Positions 1 to 9,257 of a stretch of 64,000 bases of DNA are shown one piece after another. Origin of the DNA: an uncultured SAR86 cluster bacterium. GTDB lineage: Bacteria; Pseudomonadota; Gammaproteobacteria; Magnimaribacterales; D2472. The position numbers were made by a program, and so were the translations under genes. Below the pieces are notes generated by a model. It ran no database searches and was not told the origin of the DNA. It saw nothing but the letters and a program-made list of their open reading frames with translations. Positions within the stretch are counted from its first letter, which is position 1; every line of letters begins with the position of its first letter. The DNA is taken from NCBI GenBank assembly GCA_902563835.1, contig CACEZB010000004.1, forward strand, positions 24,147 to 88,146, written 5' to 3'.

Positions 1-2
1 TA

Positions 3-488
3 CCTTTAGCATTTATAGCAATGTTTTATATCCTTTTGACAGAGGAGGACGCATATCCTGGAACTGATTATAAAACATTTGATGTTCCGAAATTTCAGCT
101 TGAAAATCTAGAAAATACTAAATTAATTGATAATGATGAAATCAAAGGCAGCTTTATTCTGAATGTATGGGCTAGTTGGTGCATTACTTGTAGAGTTGAG
201 CACCCATTCTTAATGAATCTTAAAAATCAAGGAATTAAAATAATTGGATTAAATTATAAAGATGAAAGATCCGATGCTATTCAATGGTTGGATAAATATG
301 GGAACCCATATGAGATAACAGTTCATGATTTAAAGGGCTCTTTAGCACTCGATCTTGGTGTAACAGGCGCACCTGAAACATTTTTGGTTAGTAATGGAAA
401 AGTAGTGGCACATTACCAGGGAGAAGTTAATGATGCTATATGGAGCAATGTATTCTTACCAATCATTAAAGAAAAGGGAATGTTTTAA
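3..488 (+). CDS. ccmG: CcmG/DsbE thiol:disulfide oxidoreductase, 5' end cut by window
   Basis: Periplasmic thioredoxin-fold protein that reduces apocytochrome c or CcmH thiols before heme attachment. The track's ATG at 21 is probably internal: the frame stays open to base 3 and reads PLAFIAMFYILL, the end of an N-terminal membrane anchor, so the true start lies upstream of the window. The active site is WASWCITC, followed by RVEHP; the cis-proline region reads GVTGAPETFLV, as is typical for CcmG. It is followed one base later by ccmH, so it belongs to a ccm operon whose upstream members (ccmF and others) would lie outside. The family call is firm; only the N-terminus is missing. Confidence 0.93.
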   Translation, partial: PLAFIAMFYILLTEEDAYPGTDYKTFDVPKFQLENLENTKLIDNDEIKGSFILNVWASWCITCRVEHPFLMNLKNQGIKIIGLNYKDERSDAIQWLDKYGNPYEITVHDLKGSLALDLGVTGAPETFLVSNGKVVAHYQGEVNDAIWSNVFLPIIKEKGMF

Positions 489-489
489 A

Positions 490-861
490 ATGAAAATGTT
501 TCATATTTTTTTAATCTTAATTTCAGTAAATATTTCATCAGATTCTTTATATGGACTTGAAAATGAAGTAAATGAAACTAGATTTAATAATTTAATAAAA
601 GATATAAGATGTCCAAAGTGTACTTCAGGCTCATTATCAAGCTCTAATGCTCCGATATCAGAAGACTTAAAATTAAAAATTGTATCAATGATTCAGGAAG
701 GTAAAACTGATCAAGAAATAAAGGATTATGTTACATCGAGATTTGGAAAAGAATCATTGTATGAACCAGAATTTAATAATAGTACTTATATTTTATGGCT
801 TGCGCCATTTGTAGTTTTATTTCTCGCTTTATTCATTTTTATATTTAGAAAGAAAACGTAA
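490..861 (+). CDS. ccmH: Cytochrome c maturation protein CcmH
   Basis: Membrane-anchored thiol protein that passes reducing equivalents to apocytochrome c CXXCH motifs. The start chosen is the ATG at 490, giving a 123-residue protein with a signal sequence (MKMFHIFLILISVNISS); the track's start at 430 lies inside ccmG. The mature part has the family signature RCPKC followed by SNAPISEDL (usually LRCPVCQ...SNAPIA.DLR) and ends with one transmembrane helix (YILWLAPFVVLFLALFIFIF) and a basic tail. It corresponds to the short, CcmH-only form; the CcmI part that is fused in E. coli CcmH is probably the next gene. Confidence 0.93.
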   Translation: MKMFHIFLILISVNISSDSLYGLENEVNETRFNNLIKDIRCPKCTSGSLSSSNAPISEDLKLKIVSMIQEGKTDQEIKDYVTSRFGKESLYEPEFNNSTYILWLAPFVVLFLALFIFIFRKKT

Positions 862-1646
862 TGCTTCCATTCTATTTGTTAACTTTTTTTGCAGCTTTAC
901 CTATTCTTGCATATGTCCTAGCACAGAAGACCAATAATAAAGGATTGGTTATTGGTTTTACTACAATAGTTCTATCTTTATGTTTGGTAGTATTTGTTAG
1001 TAAATTTGCAATATTGGGAAGTCTTCAAAAACAAATATTAAATAATAAGATTTTTGACCAAATATATGTTGATTCAAAAATTTCAAGTGAGCATTTAAAA
1101 GAAATAGAAACTCTTCTTAATGAGGATGAATTAAAGAATTGGTTAGTTGGACTTACCACCGAAGCAATTAATTTAAATAAGCTAAATTCAGCTGAAAGTT
1201 TAATAACATTCTCTGAAAGGTTTTTTATAACAAACAACGAAAAATTAATATTTTATGGGTTGTATACAAATTTAAGAGATGCAAGATTCCCTGAATATAA
1301 GGATGTAGTCTTTTCAGTAGATATTAAATCTGACTTACCTTGCTCAATAAAAAGCGGCAATATAGATCTTTTTATAATGAACGGTCCTGACATACCAATA
1401 GCAAAGAAGGAAATCGATGATATTAAAGACATGATATTAACTAATCTAGATAGTGTGATTCCTGGATTTGATTTGGCATCGGCCCACCTTAACCAAGAAA
1501 CAATAGAATTCAATATTAAAATATCTTGTATTGATAATTCTGACTTTTTTTATGTTAAAAATCTCATAGTTTTAAATCAAACTAGTACTGCTAATAAATA
1601 TAAAATTAATTTAAATGAATGGTTAAAAACACCACAAGAGTTATAA
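861..1646 (+). CDS. CcmI-like membrane protein of the cytochrome c maturation operon
   Basis: The ATG overlaps the ccmH stop (TAATG), so the two are translationally coupled. The protein has two N-terminal membrane helices (about residues 4-20 and 29-50), the topology of CcmI, then roughly 200 mostly polar residues predicted to be periplasmic. In CcmI this region carries TPRs that chaperone apocytochrome c; the repeat signature is weak here, and the C-terminal part (with CSIK and ISCIDN) looks more like the beta-rich CcmI end domain. The role is inferred from position and topology. No recognisable catalytic motif is visible. Confidence 0.55.
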   Translation: MLPFYLLTFFAALPILAYVLAQKTNNKGLVIGFTTIVLSLCLVVFVSKFAILGSLQKQILNNKIFDQIYVDSKISSEHLKEIETLLNEDELKNWLVGLTTEAINLNKLNSAESLITFSERFFITNNEKLIFYGLYTNLRDARFPEYKDVVFSVDIKSDLPCSIKSGNIDLFIMNGPDIPIAKKEIDDIKDMILTNLDSVIPGFDLASAHLNQETIEFNIKISCIDNSDFFYVKNLIVLNQTSTANKYKINLNEWLKTPQEL

Positions 1647-1670
1647 TATATTTAGTAAATAACTCTTAAA

Positions 1671-3869
1671 ATGCAGCTAAAACACATAAAACTATCAGGT
1701 TTTAAAAGTTTCGTCGATCCAACGAAAATATCATTTCCTACTAATATGGTTGGAGTTGTCGGTCCGAATGGATGCGGAAAATCAAATGTTATAGATGCTG
1801 TGCGTTGGGTGCTTGGAGAACTTTCAGCAAAAAATCTTCGTGGTGAATCAATGGCAGATGTTATTTTTAATGGCTCTGAAAAAAGAAAACCCTCTGGACA
1901 ATGCAGCATTGAACTTCTTTTTGATAATTCTAGCGCCAAAATTGGTGGCGAGTATGCATCTTTTAATGAAGTTTCCATTAAAAGGGTTATGACAAGAGAC
2001 GCTCAATCAGATTATTTTATTAATAATACAAAATGCAGGAGAAAAGATGTCCAAGATATTTTTCTTGGTACTGGTTTAGGCCCAAGCTCTTATGCAATTA
2101 TCGAACAGGGAATGGTTAGCAAGCTTGTAAGTGCAAAACCAGATGAACTTAGAACCCATATTGAAGAAGCTGCTGGAGTATCCAAATATAGAGAAAGAAG
2201 AAGGGAAACAGAGTCAAGAATTAAACGCACAAAAGAAAATCTCTCAAGAGTAAAAGATATTCGTGATGAAATTGGAAGACTTATTAGAAGATTAGAAAAT
2301 CAAGCCAAAGCCGCAGATAAGTACAATCAACTTAAAAAAGATAAAACAAAATTAGAGCTTGATAAAGCTATATTATTTTCGATGGAAGCAAAAAATAATC
2401 GAGATAAATTACAGAAGAAATTGGATGCGCATAATCGTGACCTGAAAATTAAAAATGCTGAATCAGAAACAATCCAATCGCAAATAGATCAATTTAGAAC
2501 TGAAAATGAGTCCCTATTGAGTGAATATGAATTAGCGCAAAAGAATTTCTATGCAGTTGGTGCAGAAATTGCAAAAAGAGAAGCCAATTTACAAAATATT
2601 AATAAATCAGAATCAGAGACTAAATATAGTCTTCAAAAAGCAAAAGATAATTATGAAAAAGCCAAAGAAACTGAGAAAAATTTTGATGAATTAAGTCCTA
2701 GTGAGAAAGCTATGCATATTCTGGATAGTATCATCCTTACAATAGATAAATTCAATATTAATAATGAAAGTATTAGAGAAAAAGCTATGGAGCTTAAAAA
2801 TTTACTTACAGAAATTTTAGATATTGCATCAGCTCAATCTAAAACATTAACTGATGAATATCTTTCTCGTCAAAATGACTTAGAAGAACAAATCGAGGAA
2901 GCAGAAAAACTTAAGAGTTCTATCCAAGATGAAATGAAAGACTTTGTTAGTAAAAGCTCAGATGCAGAGTCAATTCTAGTCGCGCTGAGACAAAAACAAT
3001 CAAAATTTAATGATGAATTAAGAAATCTAGAAAATAAAAAATCTATCGCAGATTTAGACTCTAAATCTATTTCTGAAAAAATAACAAATATTCGTCTTGA
3101 ACTTAAAACATATGAAATAAATTTAGATAATTCAAATAAAAAAATTAAGGAAGCTGGTATAGATATTGATACTGTTAATTTTTCAGATTATGAAGATACG
3201 ACATTAGATGAAATCGAAGATAGCTTAACTGCTATAGAGACTAAAATAATTAGATTGGGTGCAATTAACTTAGCTGCACCAGAAGAAATCGCGGATGAAT
3301 CAAAAAGAAAAGAAGAATTAGATGAGCAATACAATGACCTTACAGAAGCATTAGATAAACTTAATGGCGCTATTAAGAAAATTGATAACGAAACAAAAAC
3401 AATATTCAAAGATAGTTTTGATGCTGTCAATTTAAAACTTAAAGAGATGTTCCCAAAGTTATTTGGGGGAGGTGTTGCTGAGCTCACCTTAACCGATGAT
3501 GATCCATTGCATGCTGGAGTAGTTTTAATGGCAAGACCTCCAGGAAAAAAGAATTCATCTATTTCACAATTATCTGGTGGAGAAAAAGCTTTAACGGCTT
3601 TAGCTTTAGTATTTGCTATTTTTGATCTTAATCCAGCACCATTTTGCTTATTAGATGAAGTAGATGCACCTTTAGACGACTTAAACACTCTTCGATTTAT
3701 AAATATGGTTGAAGAAATGTCAAAGTCGATACAATTTATTTTTATTACTCATAATAAAGTTTCTATGGAGCGAAGTGATTATTTAATGGGAGTTACAATG
3801 CAAGAGGCTGGTGTTTCAAGAATGGTATCCGTTGACGTCAATCAAGCACTCAAACTAGCTGAATCATAA
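1671..3869 (+). CDS. smc: Chromosome segregation SMC ATPase, short form lacking a hinge domain
   Basis: The N-terminal head has Walker A GPNGCGKSNVIDAVRWVLGE and the family element EEAAGVSKYRERR near residue 165. The C-terminal head has LGAINLAAPEEI (from about residue 528), the ABC signature LSGGEKALTALAL, Walker B CLLDEVDAPLDD and the switch His in FITHNK. These match bacterial SMC, not RecN or SbcC. The length is 732 aa, against about 1150-1190 for the family. Between the heads lie only two heptad-rich arms of about 175-180 residues each (165-340 and 345-525) meeting at DELSPSEK; the roughly 150-residue glycine-rich hinge that dimerises SMC is absent. The frame is uninterrupted, so this is not a visible frameshift. 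zipA starts on the next base. Confidence 0.9.
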   Translation: MQLKHIKLSGFKSFVDPTKISFPTNMVGVVGPNGCGKSNVIDAVRWVLGELSAKNLRGESMADVIFNGSEKRKPSGQCSIELLFDNSSAKIGGEYASFNEVSIKRVMTRDAQSDYFINNTKCRRKDVQDIFLGTGLGPSSYAIIEQGMVSKLVSAKPDELRTHIEEAAGVSKYRERRRETESRIKRTKENLSRVKDIRDEIGRLIRRLENQAKAADKYNQLKKDKTKLELDKAILFSMEAKNNRDKLQKKLDAHNRDLKIKNAESETIQSQIDQFRTENESLLSEYELAQKNFYAVGAEIAKREANLQNINKSESETKYSLQKAKDNYEKAKETEKNFDELSPSEKAMHILDSIILTIDKFNINNESIREKAMELKNLLTEILDIASAQSKTLTDEYLSRQNDLEEQIEEAEKLKSSIQDEMKDFVSKSSDAESILVALRQKQSKFNDELRNLENKKSIADLDSKSISEKITNIRLELKTYEINLDNSNKKIKEAGIDIDTVNFSDYEDTTLDEIEDSLTAIETKIIRLGAINLAAPEEIADESKRKEELDEQYNDLTEALDKLNGAIKKIDNETKTIFKDSFDAVNLKLKEMFPKLFGGGVAELTLTDDDPLHAGVVLMARPPGKKNSSISQLSGGEKALTALALVFAIFDLNPAPFCLLDEVDAPLDDLNTLRFINMVEEMSKSIQFIFITHNKVSMERSDYLMGVTMQEAGVSRMVSVDVNQALKLAES

Positions 3870-4478
3870 ATGACTACCAATTCAGAAATTTATTTAATTG
3901 GATTAGCAGTATTAACATTTTTAATAATAGTATTTTTGTATATAAGAAAAATTTCGAACTCAAGCAAACTTAAACTTAGGATTGAAGAACAGTCTGATGC
4001 TATTGAATCTCCTGAGGTAGATATCAATAATCAACAATCCTTTGAATATGAGAACAGTAAGGAAGAGCAAGAGTTAGCCATATTAAATTTAATTTCTGTA
4101 GACAGGTCTATGTATGATATAGAACAGATCTTTGGATTTCTTACTAACTATGGTGCAAAAATTAACAACAAATTTTTTTCTTTCAATAATAAAGATGGAA
4201 TGGAAAGATTTAGAGTTATAAATGCACTAAATCCTGGAACTTTTAAAAATGATACAAAGACCTTTGCAATTGCAATTGTTGCAGATCTTATGAAGGTAGA
4301 TGATCCATTAGATACAGTAAAACAAATGGTTGAATTTTCTATAAATTTTGCTGATAAATTTCATGCATCCCTTTGCGATGAAGAAAGGACTCCAATTACG
4401 AAACAGATGATTTCACATATGGAATCCAGGGCTCAAGATGTAGAAAGAATAAAACAACTTTCTAACCATAATGATTAA
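3870..4478 (+). CDS. zipA: Cell division protein ZipA
   Basis: Inner-membrane anchor for FtsZ at the division ring. It has an N-terminal membrane helix (IYLIGLAVLTFLIIVFLYI) with N-out topology, a short charged linker, and a C-terminal FtsZ-binding domain from about residue 68: EQIFGFLTNYGA, NALNPGTF, FAIAIVADL and a closing DEERTPIT that matches the family's DDQRSPLT element. At 202 aa it is much shorter than E. coli ZipA (328 aa), mostly because the Pro/Gln-rich linker is nearly gone, in line with genome streamlining. Its place directly after smc is the usual gammaproteobacterial order, in which ligA would normally follow. Confidence 0.88.
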   Translation: MTTNSEIYLIGLAVLTFLIIVFLYIRKISNSSKLKLRIEEQSDAIESPEVDINNQQSFEYENSKEEQELAILNLISVDRSMYDIEQIFGFLTNYGAKINNKFFSFNNKDGMERFRVINALNPGTFKNDTKTFAIAIVADLMKVDDPLDTVKQMVEFSINFADKFHASLCDEERTPITKQMISHMESRAQDVERIKQLSNHND

Positions 4479-4495
4479 TAAGGAATGTTAGTTGA

Positions 4496-5782
4496 ATGAA
4501 TGATCCATGGAAAATTATCAAAGAATTAGAAAGCGATAATAGCCGTTTATTTAAAGAGGGTGTTGTTGAAAATAATTTGAATAATATAGATTTTCAAGAA
4601 GGTCTTTCAATGTGTTTAGATCCACTTATAACCTTTGGAGTAAAACAAGTTCCAGAATCAGAAGAAGATGGAGATGGCTTGAAATGGAATGACTTCAAGA
4701 AAAATGTTTATCTATTAATTGAAAGAAAAAAAACAGGTCATGCAGCTAGAGATTTAATAATTGACTTAATGAGTTCTGCTAAAAAAGATCAATGGAATAA
4801 TTGGTATAGAAGAATATTAATAAAAGATCTAAGGTGCGGCGTGAGTGAGAAAACTGTCAATAATGTGGCAAAAAGGATGGATTTAGAATTTAAAGTTCCA
4901 ATTTTTTCATGCATGCTTGCCCATGATGGTGCAAAACATCCAAAAAAGATAAAAGGAGATTGTTTAGTTGAATATAAATATGACGGAGTTAGAGTAATCG
5001 CTATAGTTAAGAATGGAAAAGCAACCTTATACAGTCGTAATGGAAAGATATTTCACAATTTCCCCCATATCGAGAATGCTTTAAGTAAATCAGAATACAA
5101 TAATATTGTATTTGATGGAGAAGTTATGAGCGATGATTTCCAAGCTTTAATGAAACAAGTTTATAGAAAATCAGGAGCTCAAACAGATGATGCTTATCTT
5201 GCTCTTTTTGATATTCTTCCATTGAAAGAATTTAATGAAGGTAAAAGTAAACTTAGTTCAATTGAAAGAAAAGAGGAATTAAATAAATTATCAAAGAGTT
5301 TTGAAAATGCAATTAAATTAGTAGATTATGAAGTAATAAATTTTGATGAAAAGGATGGTCAGGATAAATTTGCAAGCATGAATAAAGAAGCTCTAGAAAA
5401 AGGTTTCGAAGGCTTGATGATCAAACCAAATGATAATTATTATGAATGCAAAAGAAGCCATGCATGGTTAAAAATCAAACCTTTTATTGAGGTTACTTTA
5501 AAAATTATAGATATTCAGGAGGGTACTGGAAAACATTCCGGTAAGCTGGGCGCATTTCATGTAGAAGGTGATGATGATGGAAAATTCTTTTCATTAAGCG
5601 TTGGAAGTGGTTTAACTGACGAGGAAAGAGAGAAATTTTGGGCATCAAAAGACAAATTAATAGGAAGACTTGTTGAAATTAGAGCAGATGCAATAACTCA
5701 AAGCATTGAAGGAGAACATTACAGCTTGAGATTCCCTAGATTCAAAAATTTTAGAGGTTTTAAAAAGGATGAAAAAATATAA
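4496..5782 (+). CDS. ATP-dependent DNA ligase, T4-phage type, in the ligA position
   Basis: Seals DNA nicks through a lysyl-AMP intermediate. The nucleotidyltransferase motif I is EYKYDGVR with the adenylated lysine at about residue 161; motif III is FDGEVMS, motif IV EGLMIKP and motif V AWLKIKP. An OB-fold follows (VTLKIIDIQEGTGKHSGKLG to the end). The N-terminal 140 residues (KKTGHAARDLI, ILIKDLRCGVS) recall T4 gp30 (LTGNAAIEELTG, MMRDLECGAS). There is no NAD-binding Ia domain, zinc finger, HhH or BRCT, so this is not LigA. ATG at 4496 with AGGA upstream. Gammaproteobacteria normally have NAD-dependent ligA after zipA, so this looks like replacement by a phage-type enzyme; whether ligA survives elsewhere cannot be seen here. 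Confidence 0.9.
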   Translation: MNDPWKIIKELESDNSRLFKEGVVENNLNNIDFQEGLSMCLDPLITFGVKQVPESEEDGDGLKWNDFKKNVYLLIERKKTGHAARDLIIDLMSSAKKDQWNNWYRRILIKDLRCGVSEKTVNNVAKRMDLEFKVPIFSCMLAHDGAKHPKKIKGDCLVEYKYDGVRVIAIVKNGKATLYSRNGKIFHNFPHIENALSKSEYNNIVFDGEVMSDDFQALMKQVYRKSGAQTDDAYLALFDILPLKEFNEGKSKLSSIERKEELNKLSKSFENAIKLVDYEVINFDEKDGQDKFASMNKEALEKGFEGLMIKPNDNYYECKRSHAWLKIKPFIEVTLKIIDIQEGTGKHSGKLGAFHVEGDDDGKFFSLSVGSGLTDEEREKFWASKDKLIGRLVEIRADAITQSIEGEHYSLRFPRFKNFRGFKKDEKI

Positions 5783-6380
5783 ATTTAATTATTTTTTATT
5801 TCTAATAGCAATTATTTTTATACAATCTTGTGCTACAAGACCGCCAGAAAATCCTGATAACATATGTTTAATTTTTAAAGAGAAAAAAAATTGGTATAAG
5901 GCAGCAATTAGAAGTGAGAAGCGCTGGAAAATACCACCATATGTCTTAATGTCCTTTGTGTATCAGGAATCAAGTTTTAAATCTGATGCAAGGCCAGAAA
6001 GAGAAAAAATATTAGGTTTTATTCCTTGGTTTAGACCTTCTTCTGCTGTTGGCTATTCCCAGGCTTTAAAAAATACTTGGGAGGATTATAAAGATGAGAC
6101 TGGCAATAGTAGAGCAAATAGGAAAGATTTTAATGATTCAGCTGATTTTATTGGTTGGTATGCAAGTAAAGGATACTATCAAGGTTTTGAAAAAACAGAC
6201 GCTAGATCTTTATATCTTGCCTATCATGAAGGGTATGGAGGCTTTGAAAAGAAAACCTACAGAAAAAAACAGTGGTTGATTAAAGTTGCTGACAGAGTAC
6301 AAGCCAAATCAACAAAATATCAAAAACAATATTGGGGATGCGCAAAAGAATTAAAAAGAAAAAGATTTTTATTTTTTTGA
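5769..6380 (+). CDS. Lipoprotein with lytic transglycosylase (SLT-like) domain
   Basis: Signal sequence with lipobox IQSC (Cys about 21), so probably anchored in the outer membrane. The domain has a lysozyme-like fold pattern: PPYVLMSFVYQESSF carries the presumed catalytic Glu, then SAVGYSQALKNTWEDYK (the GYSQ motif corresponds to G-x-x-Q in SLT enzymes) and YLAYHEGYGGF. It should cleave peptidoglycan glycan strands. It overlaps the ligase gene by 14 bases and its stop abuts the stop of the convergent M16 peptidase gene. The domain call is good; substrate details are inferred. Confidence 0.8.
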   Translation: MKKYKFNYFLFLIAIIFIQSCATRPPENPDNICLIFKEKKNWYKAAIRSEKRWKIPPYVLMSFVYQESSFKSDARPEREKILGFIPWFRPSSAVGYSQALKNTWEDYKDETGNSRANRKDFNDSADFIGWYASKGYYQGFEKTDARSLYLAYHEGYGGFEKKTYRKKQWLIKVADRVQAKSTKYQKQYWGCAKELKRKRFLFF

Positions 6381-9248
6381 CTAAATATTTCTTATATCAA
6401 AGTTCAGATTTTTAATTTCTTCAATATAACTTTCACCAGCAATTAATGATCTTTTTGATTCGTTGAATAAGTATTTTCTTGATACTTCAACAAGATCGTC
6501 AATAGTGCAGCCTTTTACTTTAGATCTAAAGGCTAATCTTTTTTCTTTATCTTTGTTTTCGAGCATACTTTTAAAATCACTTATTGCTTCGCCATAAGGT
6601 GACAGCGGCTTATCAATGCCAGATATCACACCTAGAATCCCTTCATCTAATTGATCTTGTGAAATATTTTTTATTGACCATTCCCTTGATTTTTTAAACT
6701 CATTAAAAGTTTCACTGCATCTAGGATCGCGATATGAGAAGAATTTAAAAATTTTATTATTTGAATCTTGTATTGCACCAGCACCATATGCGCCTCCTTT
6801 CTCTCTTATAGCTGGATGTAAATACCCCCATTTTAATACTTCTCCAAGTACAGTTAAGGTGGGCGCATCAGGATGAAATGAATCTACTGTAGCAAATGCT
6901 TCAGCACAATAACAAACCTGAGCACCTGTTATCCATCCAATAGAATTTTCTTGAATATCAAGATAATTTTGAGTTTCAACATTGTTATCAGAGCCATCAA
7001 ATTCAAATTTAATCCTAGTTTTTTCCTGCTCAATAGATGATGCTGTAAAGGTATAAATAGGCGACATTCCTATTTTATTTTTTATTGAAGATAGTAAATT
7101 AATATATTTTATTAGATTATCATTTTCATTAATATTTTTTGATAATTTATTTGTATTTGAAATAAAGTTTAAACCTGAGACCATATCATTTGTTGCAGCA
7201 AGGTTGTTTATTTGCGCTCCAGCATTGCTCATAGCAAGGATATGACCATTTTGAATTAGAGATTTTTCATTATCTGAGTCTATAAAATTTAGCAGATCTT
7301 TGATTCTATTTTCATTAGTAAAATCAGCTTCTAGAATAGTTTTGATTAATATATCCTGCATTTTGTTTTCATTCATTTCTAGTGATTTTGAAGTAATTTT
7401 TAAAGCTAATTTATTTTCATTGTTGCCATCACTTGGTAACAGTATAAAATTTGAATAAATACCACCAGTTATAGCTGATTGTATTTTTTGAACTTCCTCG
7501 TAATCCATATTACTGAAGCCTATATTGGTGAGTGTACTTGCAAATAATGAGGCAATTTTGAACTCTTCAGTTGAAAGGTTAGAACATGGATAAATTATTG
7601 AATGATATGTAATCCCATTTGTTCCAGTTTTATAAAAGTAATTATCTATATTTCCAGTCTTAGTTATAGTTGATTCTGCGTAATTTCTGATATGTGGAAT
7701 ATCTTCTTTTGTTACCTTTGGAAGCACTTCAGGGTCATCAATAGTTTCTTGTCTTTCTTTTAATTTTGATGAGAGGCTAATTATTTGTTGTTTATCCTTT
7801 TCTGATAATTTTTTTGATTTTTGGGTAATTTTGTTTTTAATCCTTTCTTCATTCTTATTATTGAACTCTGGATCAGGAATTAAAGCATAATTTACTCTAT
7901 GATTATTTTTAATAATCCTTTCTTCAATTATTTTCTCAATATAATTTTCTTCTTTTAATTTGTCCTTAATAATTGAAAATGATGAATCTAGATCTAAAAC
8001 TTTTAGCGGATCATCATTATGAATGCAAGCCGGCAGACAACTTAACATAATTTGAAGACCATAAGGCATCCCAGACCCAGTAATCTCTCTTTGTTTTATT
8101 TCTAATTGATGAAGGGAGGATTCAATAATATTTTTATCAATCCCTTTTTCTACAACATCTTTTAAACAATTCAATATTAAATCTTGGACCTCTTGTTGTT
8201 TATTAGATTCAACTCCCTCTAGGCCTGCTACAAAAACTAATTCTTTGTGATCAGCCTCAAGCCCAGTTAATGGAGAGAGTGATTTCCCAAGATTAGTTTT
8301 CTCAAGAGCTTTCTTAAGTGGCGATGCAGAATTATCTAATAATATATCAGTCATTAAAATTGACTCTAGCAATTCAACAGGGTTATGACTCTCGCCCAAA
8401 AGCCAGCTTAAGACCACATGATGATTGTTCTCATCATTTGGCATTGGATTATAAAATTCTTCAACAGTTTTGGGAGAAGTTATCCTATCTTCATTTTGAA
8501 CATTAATTGATTGATTGGATGGCTCAAAATTAGTTAATACATTTTCGTTTATAAAACTTTGTAGTTCATCAACATCAATATTTCCATATGAAAAGAAAGT
8601 AGCGTTTGAAGGATGGTAATGTTTTTGATGGAAGTTGACTAAATTTTCATGAGTAAGGTCAATAATATTTTCTGGGTTTCCACCGCTATTATGTTTATAT
8701 GTAGAAGATGGATATAAATGTTTTGATAATCCATGCCATAGTTGACTAGTTACAGTGCTCATAGCACCTTTCATCTCATTAAATACGACCCCTTTAACTT
8801 CTAATTCACTATTTATATTTTCTTGATCACTAAATTCAAGTCTATGACCCTCTTGATAGAAATCTAATTTATCTAGATTGGGGAAAAAGGATGAATCAAG
8901 ATATACACTTAGCAGGTTTTTAAAATCTTTATCATTAAGTGTAGCAAATGGATATGCAGTCCAATCGCTAGATGTAAATGCATTCATAAAAGTATTAAGT
9001 GATCTTCGTATCATCATAAAAAATGGGTCCCTAACAGGATATTTTTTAGATCCACAGAGTGCGGTATGTTCTAATATGTGTGCAACACCGGTAGAATCTT
9101 CAGGTATCGTCCTAAAAGCAACCATAAATACTTTTTCATCGCTATTAGAATCTAAATGAATATGCTTGCAATTAAATTCAGATTCAGTATATATTTGTGC
9201 ATTGAGGTCTAATAATTTTATAAATTTTTGGTCTTCTAAATTAAACAT
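6381..9248 (-). CDS. M16C zinc metallopeptidase, presequence protease (PreP)-like
   Basis: Large peptidasome that degrades short unfolded peptides inside a closed chamber. The inverted zincin motif HILEH is at residues 57-61 (GVAHILEHTALCGSKKYPVRDPF), with the distal Glu in VVFNEMKGAM. At 955 aa in one chain it matches the M16C (PreP/Cym1) family, which has two fused M16 halves; the C-terminal half keeps the GGAYGAGA element. There is no signal peptide, so it is probably cytoplasmic. It stands alone on the minus strand, with its start only nine bases from the divergent DUF4136 gene. Confidence 0.9.
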   Translation of the reverse strand: MFNLEDQKFIKLLDLNAQIYTESEFNCKHIHLDSNSDEKVFMVAFRTIPEDSTGVAHILEHTALCGSKKYPVRDPFFMMIRRSLNTFMNAFTSSDWTAYPFATLNDKDFKNLLSVYLDSSFFPNLDKLDFYQEGHRLEFSDQENINSELEVKGVVFNEMKGAMSTVTSQLWHGLSKHLYPSSTYKHNSGGNPENIIDLTHENLVNFHQKHYHPSNATFFSYGNIDVDELQSFINENVLTNFEPSNQSINVQNEDRITSPKTVEEFYNPMPNDENNHHVVLSWLLGESHNPVELLESILMTDILLDNSASPLKKALEKTNLGKSLSPLTGLEADHKELVFVAGLEGVESNKQQEVQDLILNCLKDVVEKGIDKNIIESSLHQLEIKQREITGSGMPYGLQIMLSCLPACIHNDDPLKVLDLDSSFSIIKDKLKEENYIEKIIEERIIKNNHRVNYALIPDPEFNNKNEERIKNKITQKSKKLSEKDKQQIISLSSKLKERQETIDDPEVLPKVTKEDIPHIRNYAESTITKTGNIDNYFYKTGTNGITYHSIIYPCSNLSTEEFKIASLFASTLTNIGFSNMDYEEVQKIQSAITGGIYSNFILLPSDGNNENKLALKITSKSLEMNENKMQDILIKTILEADFTNENRIKDLLNFIDSDNEKSLIQNGHILAMSNAGAQINNLAATNDMVSGLNFISNTNKLSKNINENDNLIKYINLLSSIKNKIGMSPIYTFTASSIEQEKTRIKFEFDGSDNNVETQNYLDIQENSIGWITGAQVCYCAEAFATVDSFHPDAPTLTVLGEVLKWGYLHPAIREKGGAYGAGAIQDSNNKIFKFFSYRDPRCSETFNEFKKSREWSIKNISQDQLDEGILGVISGIDKPLSPYGEAISDFKSMLENKDKEKRLAFRSKVKGCTIDDLVEVSRKYLFNESKRSLIAGESYIEEIKNLNFDIRNI

Positions 9249-9257
9249 ATAATATCT

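Noticed and set aside
3188-3688. Minus-strand ORF of 166 aa inside smc
   Set aside because: Shadow of the conserved SMC C-terminal head; low-complexity Ser/Leu-rich translation, with no start signal.
1671-3869. smc read as a frameshifted or merged pseudogene
   Set aside because: The frame is continuous, both heads are complete and the coiled-coil heptads continue through the junction, so a decayed gene is not supported.
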